A DNA stretch of 64,000 nt from assembly GCF_965215815.1 (NCBI RefSeq), contig NZ_CBDCEO010000013.1, positions 124,001 to 188,000 of the forward strand, written 5' to 3'. The DNA is from Poriferisodalis sp965215815 (GTDB lineage: Bacteria; Actinomycetota; Acidimicrobiia; Acidimicrobiales; Poriferisodalaceae). The notes below the pieces were generated by a model, which was given only the letters and a program-made list of their open reading frames with translations, was not told the DNA's origin and ran no database searches. The translations under genes were made by a program, and so were the position numbers. Positions 60,512 through 64,000 of this stretch are shown piece by piece; position 1 is the stretch's first letter, and each line of letters begins with the position of its first letter.

Positions 60512-62245
60512 CTAGCGGTCGTAAGGGGGGAAGGCGGCGCAGAGTTCGGCGATTTCGGCGCGCACCGTGGCGATCACGTCCTCATCGTCGGGGGCCCGCA
60601 GCACCCGTGATGTGAACTCGGCAATTCGGGCCATCTCGGCCGGTCCCATGCCCTGGGTGGTGACCGATGGGGTGCCCATCCGCAAGCCGCTGGTGACGAA
60701 CGGCGAGCGTGGATCGTCAGGGATGGAGTTGCGATTGAGCGTGACACCGGCCGCATCGAGCGCTTCCTGGGCCACCTTGCCGGTCAGGTCGGCGTCGAAC
60801 GTGCGCAGGTCGATGAGCAGCAGGTGGTTGTCGGTGCCGCCCGAAACCAGCCGGAAGCCTTGGCTGCCGAGCGCGTCAGCCAGCGCTGCAGCGTTCTCGA
60901 CGATTCGGGCCTGGTACTGAGCGAACTCCGGGCGTGCGGCCTCGGCGAAACCCACTGCCTTGGCTGCAACCGCGTGATCAAGCGGACCGCCCTGGCTGCC
61001 GGGGAACACTGCTGAGTCGATGCGCTTGGCGTATTCCTGAGTGCACAGAATCGTTCCGCCGCGTGGTCCGCGCATCGTCTTGTGGGTGGTGAAGGTGACG
61101 ATGTCCGCGTACGGCACCGGGTTGATGTGCACGCCGCCCACGATCAGCCCGGCGATGTGCGCGGCGTCGAACATGAACACCGCGCCGATCTCGTCGCAGA
61201 CCTCGCGGAACGGCACCGGGTCGATGCGGCGCGAATAGGCGGTTGCGCCCGCCACGATCAGCTTGGGCCGGTGCTCGCGCGCCAGCCCGGCCATCGCGTC
61301 GTAGTCGATCCGCTCGTCGCTTCGTGTCAGGCCGTAGCTGACGAAGTTGTAGAGCCGTCCGCTCACGTTCACCGGCGACCCGTGTGTGAGATGGCCGCCC
61401 TGGTCGAGGCTCATGCCCATCACGGTGTCGCCGGTGTCGAGCAGCGCCAGGTACACCGCAGCGTTGGCCTGCGAGCCCGAGTGCGGCTGCACGTTCGCGT
61501 GCTCCGCGCCGAAGAGCGCCTTCACCCGGTCGATGGCGAGCTGCTCGGCAGTGTCGGCGTTCGCGTTGCCGCCGTAGTAGCGGCGGCGGGGGTAACCCTC
61601 GCTGTACTTGTTGGTGAGCACGCTGCCGGTCGCGGCCATCACCGCGGGAGAGGCGAAGTTCTCTGATGCGATGAGCTGCAGCGTGGTCATCTGGCGTTCG
61701 AACTCGGCTTCGAGCACCGCATCGATCTCGGGATCGCCGAGCGGCGCCCAGCTTGCAGACCGCGGGTGGGCGGGGCCGCGTGGATTCCCGTCGATCTTGC
61801 GGACCCGCGGCTCATGGCGCCCACCCTCGAAGGCCGCTCCAAGGAAGGCGTCAAGTGCACCGGTGGCCAGGTCTGAGTCAAGCAAACGGGCGCCGAGGCA
61901 GAGCACGTTGGCGTCGTTGTGCTCGCGAGCCAGCCGGGCCGAGGTCTCGTCGTGCACCGTGGCGGCCCGGATTCCCGCCACCTTGCCGGCCGCCATGGCG
62001 ATGCCAATACCGCTGCCGCACACGGCTACGCCAAACTCCGCCTCTCGAGCCGCGACTGCCTCGCCGAGCGCTGCACCGAAATCGGGATAGTCGACCGCGT
62101 CGGGGCCGTTGGTGCCGAGGTCGACGACGTCGTAACCGCCTGCACGCAGGTGCTCTGCCAAGCGATCTTTCAGTTCCCAGCCAGCGTGATCGGCCGCGAG
62201 CGCGATAGCCGGCTTTCTTGAGATTGGCGAGTTGCCGTGAGCCAC
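60512..62245 (-). CDS. Fused ribose-5-phosphate isomerase B - serine hydroxymethyltransferase
   Basis: 577 residues in one frame. Residues 1 to ~150 are RpiB (ALAADHAGWELKDRL, GTNGPDAVDYPDF, GSGIGIAMAAGKVAGIRAA, HNDANVLCLGARLL), isomerising ribose/ribulose 5-phosphate. After a ~15-residue linker, residues ~165-577 are GlyA (LQLIASENFASPAVM, NKYSEGYPRRRYYGG, PLP lysine in VTFTTHKTMRGPRGG), interconverting serine and glycine with folate. No stop or frameshift is seen at the join. GTG start, 29 bases after the prmC-tsaC fusion, in an operon with it. Confidence 0.92.
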   Translation of the reverse strand: MAHGNSPISRKPAIALAADHAGWELKDRLAEHLRAGGYDVVDLGTNGPDAVDYPDFGAALGEAVAAREAEFGVAVCGSGIGIAMAAGKVAGIRAATVHDETSARLAREHNDANVLCLGARLLDSDLATGALDAFLGAAFEGGRHEPRVRKIDGNPRGPAHPRSASWAPLGDPEIDAVLEAEFERQMTTLQLIASENFASPAVMAATGSVLTNKYSEGYPRRRYYGGNANADTAEQLAIDRVKALFGAEHANVQPHSGSQANAAVYLALLDTGDTVMGMSLDQGGHLTHGSPVNVSGRLYNFVSYGLTRSDERIDYDAMAGLAREHRPKLIVAGATAYSRRIDPVPFREVCDEIGAVFMFDAAHIAGLIVGGVHINPVPYADIVTFTTHKTMRGPRGGTILCTQEYAKRIDSAVFPGSQGGPLDHAVAAKAVGFAEAARPEFAQYQARIVENAAALADALGSQGFRLVSGGTDNHLLLIDLRTFDADLTGKVAQEALDAAGVTLNRNSIPDDPRSPFVTSGLRMGTPSVTTQGMGPAEMARIAEFTSRVLRAPDDEDVIATVRAEIAELCAAFPPYDR

Positions 62246-62274
62246 CGCGCAAGTCTCGCAGCCGCCGATGCCCC

Positions 62275-63807
62275 TCAGGCGTCAGATTCTTCGGGAAATT
62301 CTGCGAATTCGAGCGATTCTTCGGCCACGGCACCGGTTCGCAGGACAACGGGCTGGTCTCCGGTGACATCCACCACGGTGGATGCGGTGCCACCCGATGC
62401 GGTGCCAAAGATGATGCAACCAATTCCCGGCAGCGTGGCAAGGCCCGCAGCTGCCTCTACGGCGCTGGCCGGCGTCTCGTCGCCGTGACGGTTCGCGCTC
62501 GTGCCCGTCACTGGTCCGACCTCGTCGATGAGCCAGCGCAGCCAGCCCAGCGCCGGCGCTCGGACGCCGAGCGTCTCCCGGCCGTGCAACGGGTCTAGAC
62601 CCCCTCGGCGCCGCGCCACCAGCGTCAGACCGCCCGGCCAGTGTCGCTGCGCGAGCGCGCGGGCTTGTGGGGACAGCTCCACCAGTTCGTCGGCCTGTTC
62701 GAGGCCCGACACCAGGATCGGCATCGGCTCGCTGTGGGGACGCTCCTTGGCATCGCACACGCGGGCGACCGCAGCGGTGTCGGCGTAGCGAGCCATGACA
62801 CCGCAGAGAGTGTCGGTGGGCGCCACGATGAATTCGCCGGCGCGCAGCCGCTCGGCCGCTTGGTCAATGGTCGATGCGTCGGGTTCAGAGCGCGGGCGCG
62901 ACGCAACGAGCGCCCGATCGAGACCCGCCAAGTCGCGCTCGATTCGCACCTCTTCGTAACCGCGTGCGACCGCCATGGCCGCGACCGCCGATGCCTGTGC
63001 CGTCGCGATCTCCAGCACGAGCAGGCCGCCCGGTGCCAACCAGATGCGGGCGTCACGCACAATCGTGCGTACCGCGTCCAGTCCGTCCGGTCCGGCGTAG
63101 AGCGCCCCGTGTGGCTCCCAATCGTCGATCTCAGCGGAAAGCACCTCGCCGTCGGCCACATACGGAGGGTTGGACACAATGAGATCAAGTCGTCGGAACC
63201 GCAGCTCGGTCACGCAGTCGTTCCCGACGTGCAGTCCTTCGAGTGCTTCGAACCAGCTCCCTTGATGCAGCGAGACGCGGGTGGCTGCACTTCCCAGACC
63301 GGCCATGTTCGCTGCCGCCAGCGACAGCGCGTCGGCTGAACTGTCGGTGGCGTACACGCGGGCCTGGGGCACCTCGTGTGCGATCGACAAGGCGATCGCG
63401 CCGCAGCCCGTGCCCAGATCGACCACGTTCACTTCTGCCAGACGCCGTCGGCGCACTGTGCTTTGGAGCCAGTCGATGGCGATGCCCGCAACCACCTCCG
63501 TCTCAGGGCGAGGGATGAGCGCACGGAGGTCGGTGGCCAGGTCGAGCTTGCGGAAACCCCAGCTGCCGAGCACGTATTGCAGCGGCTCGCCCGCCACCCG
63601 ACGGGCGGCCATGGCGTCGGCGTGCGCCACCATGCGCACAGTCATCGGCGTCTGCGGCGCCAGGGCGACCTCGGCGGCGTCGCGCCCGCTGGCCTCCGCC
63701 GCGATGCGGCGCGCGCTCACCTCAGGTTCGGGCACACCGGCAGCCTCGAACTGCGCACGCAGTCCCCGGTACAGGTCCCCCAGCATCAGCCCGTCGGGAT
63801 GGGCCAT
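62275..63807 (-). CDS. Fused release-factor methyltransferase PrmC - TsaC/Sua5 protein
   Basis: 510 residues. Residues 1 to ~305 are PrmC: N-terminal helical domain, VVDLGTGCGAIALSIA SAM-binding motif, and catalytic NPPY in LIVSNPPYVADG; it methylates the GGQ glutamine of release factors. From ~315 follows a YrdC/Sua5 domain (FIVAPTDTLCGVMARYA, ERPHSEPMPILVSG, WPGGLTLVARRR, TGTSANRHG), which makes threonylcarbamoyl-AMP for tRNA t6A. ATG 63807 is preferred; a TTG further up (63843) would overlap prfA. Directly after prfA, its substrate gene. Confidence 0.92.
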   Translation of the reverse strand: MAHPDGLMLGDLYRGLRAQFEAAGVPEPEVSARRIAAEASGRDAAEVALAPQTPMTVRMVAHADAMAARRVAGEPLQYVLGSWGFRKLDLATDLRALIPRPETEVVAGIAIDWLQSTVRRRRLAEVNVVDLGTGCGAIALSIAHEVPQARVYATDSSADALSLAAANMAGLGSAATRVSLHQGSWFEALEGLHVGNDCVTELRFRRLDLIVSNPPYVADGEVLSAEIDDWEPHGALYAGPDGLDAVRTIVRDARIWLAPGGLLVLEIATAQASAVAAMAVARGYEEVRIERDLAGLDRALVASRPRSEPDASTIDQAAERLRAGEFIVAPTDTLCGVMARYADTAAVARVCDAKERPHSEPMPILVSGLEQADELVELSPQARALAQRHWPGGLTLVARRRGGLDPLHGRETLGVRAPALGWLRWLIDEVGPVTGTSANRHGDETPASAVEAAAGLATLPGIGCIIFGTASGGTASTVVDVTGDQPVVLRTGAVAEESLEFAEFPEESDA

Positions 63808-63839
63808 GACCGAGCTCCGTTTCCTTCCCCGGCGACGGT

Positions 63840-64000
63840 TCAAGCACCGCCGTCGGCGACCGCAGCTGCCAAGAGCTGCTCGCGCTCAGCACTAGCTAGT
63901 GCCTCGACGATCTCGTCCAGCTCGCCGGCCAGCACCCGGTCCAGCTTGTAGATCGTGAGACCCACCCGGTGATCGGTGACCCGGCTCTCCTTGAAGTTGT
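63840..64000 (-). CDS. prfA: Peptide chain release factor 1 (C-terminal end, partial)
   Basis: Fifty-two C-terminal codons; the rest lies beyond the window. SRVTDHRVGLTIYKLDRVL and the Ala/Glu-rich last helix match RF1. The GGQ and codon-recognition parts are outside. Next to prmC, the standard order. Confidence 0.88.
   Translation of the reverse strand, partial: NFKESRVTDHRVGLTIYKLDRVLAGELDEIVEALASAEREQLLAAAVADGGA

Overview
The window is GC-rich DNA packed with genes on both strands. It looks like a chromosome segment of a high-GC actinomycete, most likely an Acidimicrobiia-type lineage. The pointers are an actinobacterial-type SerC, class II FBPase GlpX, a MurA with Asp in place of the catalytic Cys (as in mycobacteria), GatCAB, and the actinobacterial gene neighbourhood prfA-prmC-tsaC-glyA-atp. 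The taxonomic call is inference; no rRNA is present. I found no tRNA, rRNA or CRISPR array.

Layout. 1-7.2 kb: an oligopeptide ABC transporter (permease end, second permease, two ATPases) running into an amidohydrolase-3, a CobW/COG0523 metal chaperone and an amidohydrolase-2, which reads as a scavenging and catabolic module. 7.3-11.1 kb: a small basic protein, a serA-like gene without ACT domain, an aspartate-type aminotransferase and divergent serC. 11.2-14.2 kb: RDD protein, YqgE, and a PIN (DUF4411) toxin with an XRE-ImmA/IrrE partner. 14.3-18.0 kb: ilvBNC, with a structured, repeat-containing leader before ilvB. 18.0-20.8 kb: lipoprotein sugar dehydrogenase and MATE exporter. 20.8-24.7 kb: a two-gene operon of a PHP-SMC-like (TrlF-type) ATPase and a Schlafen-AlbA/HATPase protein, a candidate defence unit. 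24.8-28.1 kb: gatCAB. 29.2-31.5 kb: ligA with insertions.

32.9-36.9 kb: cysteine desulfurase-mnmA-hypothetical operon, divergent from oxyR, which sits behind a 20-codon coupled leader ORF. 37-45.6 kb: SRPBCC-APH fusion, meaB, murA, an MFS transporter with a soluble N-terminal domain, a hydrolase, lhgO, glpX and hisI. 45.6-46.9 kb: an amt gene broken by one in-frame TGA. 47.0-54.8 kb: the complete F1Fo ATP synthase operon, atpZ-I-B-E-F-H-A-G-D-C.

54.9-60.5 kb is the accessory region. A three-gene cassette (divergent serine recombinase, secreted repeat-rich protein, small two-helix membrane protein) occurs twice in tandem. Copy A is decayed and copy B is intact. Each copy has an 11-bp-arm palindrome over the shared promoter, and the two palindromes differ by a compensatory base-pair change. 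A Phd-VapC-type toxin-antitoxin pair with a perfect 20-bp operator follows. This insert separates the atp operon from the end of the prfA - prmC/tsaC - rpiB/glyA operon (60.5-64 kb), two of whose genes are unusual in-frame fusions.
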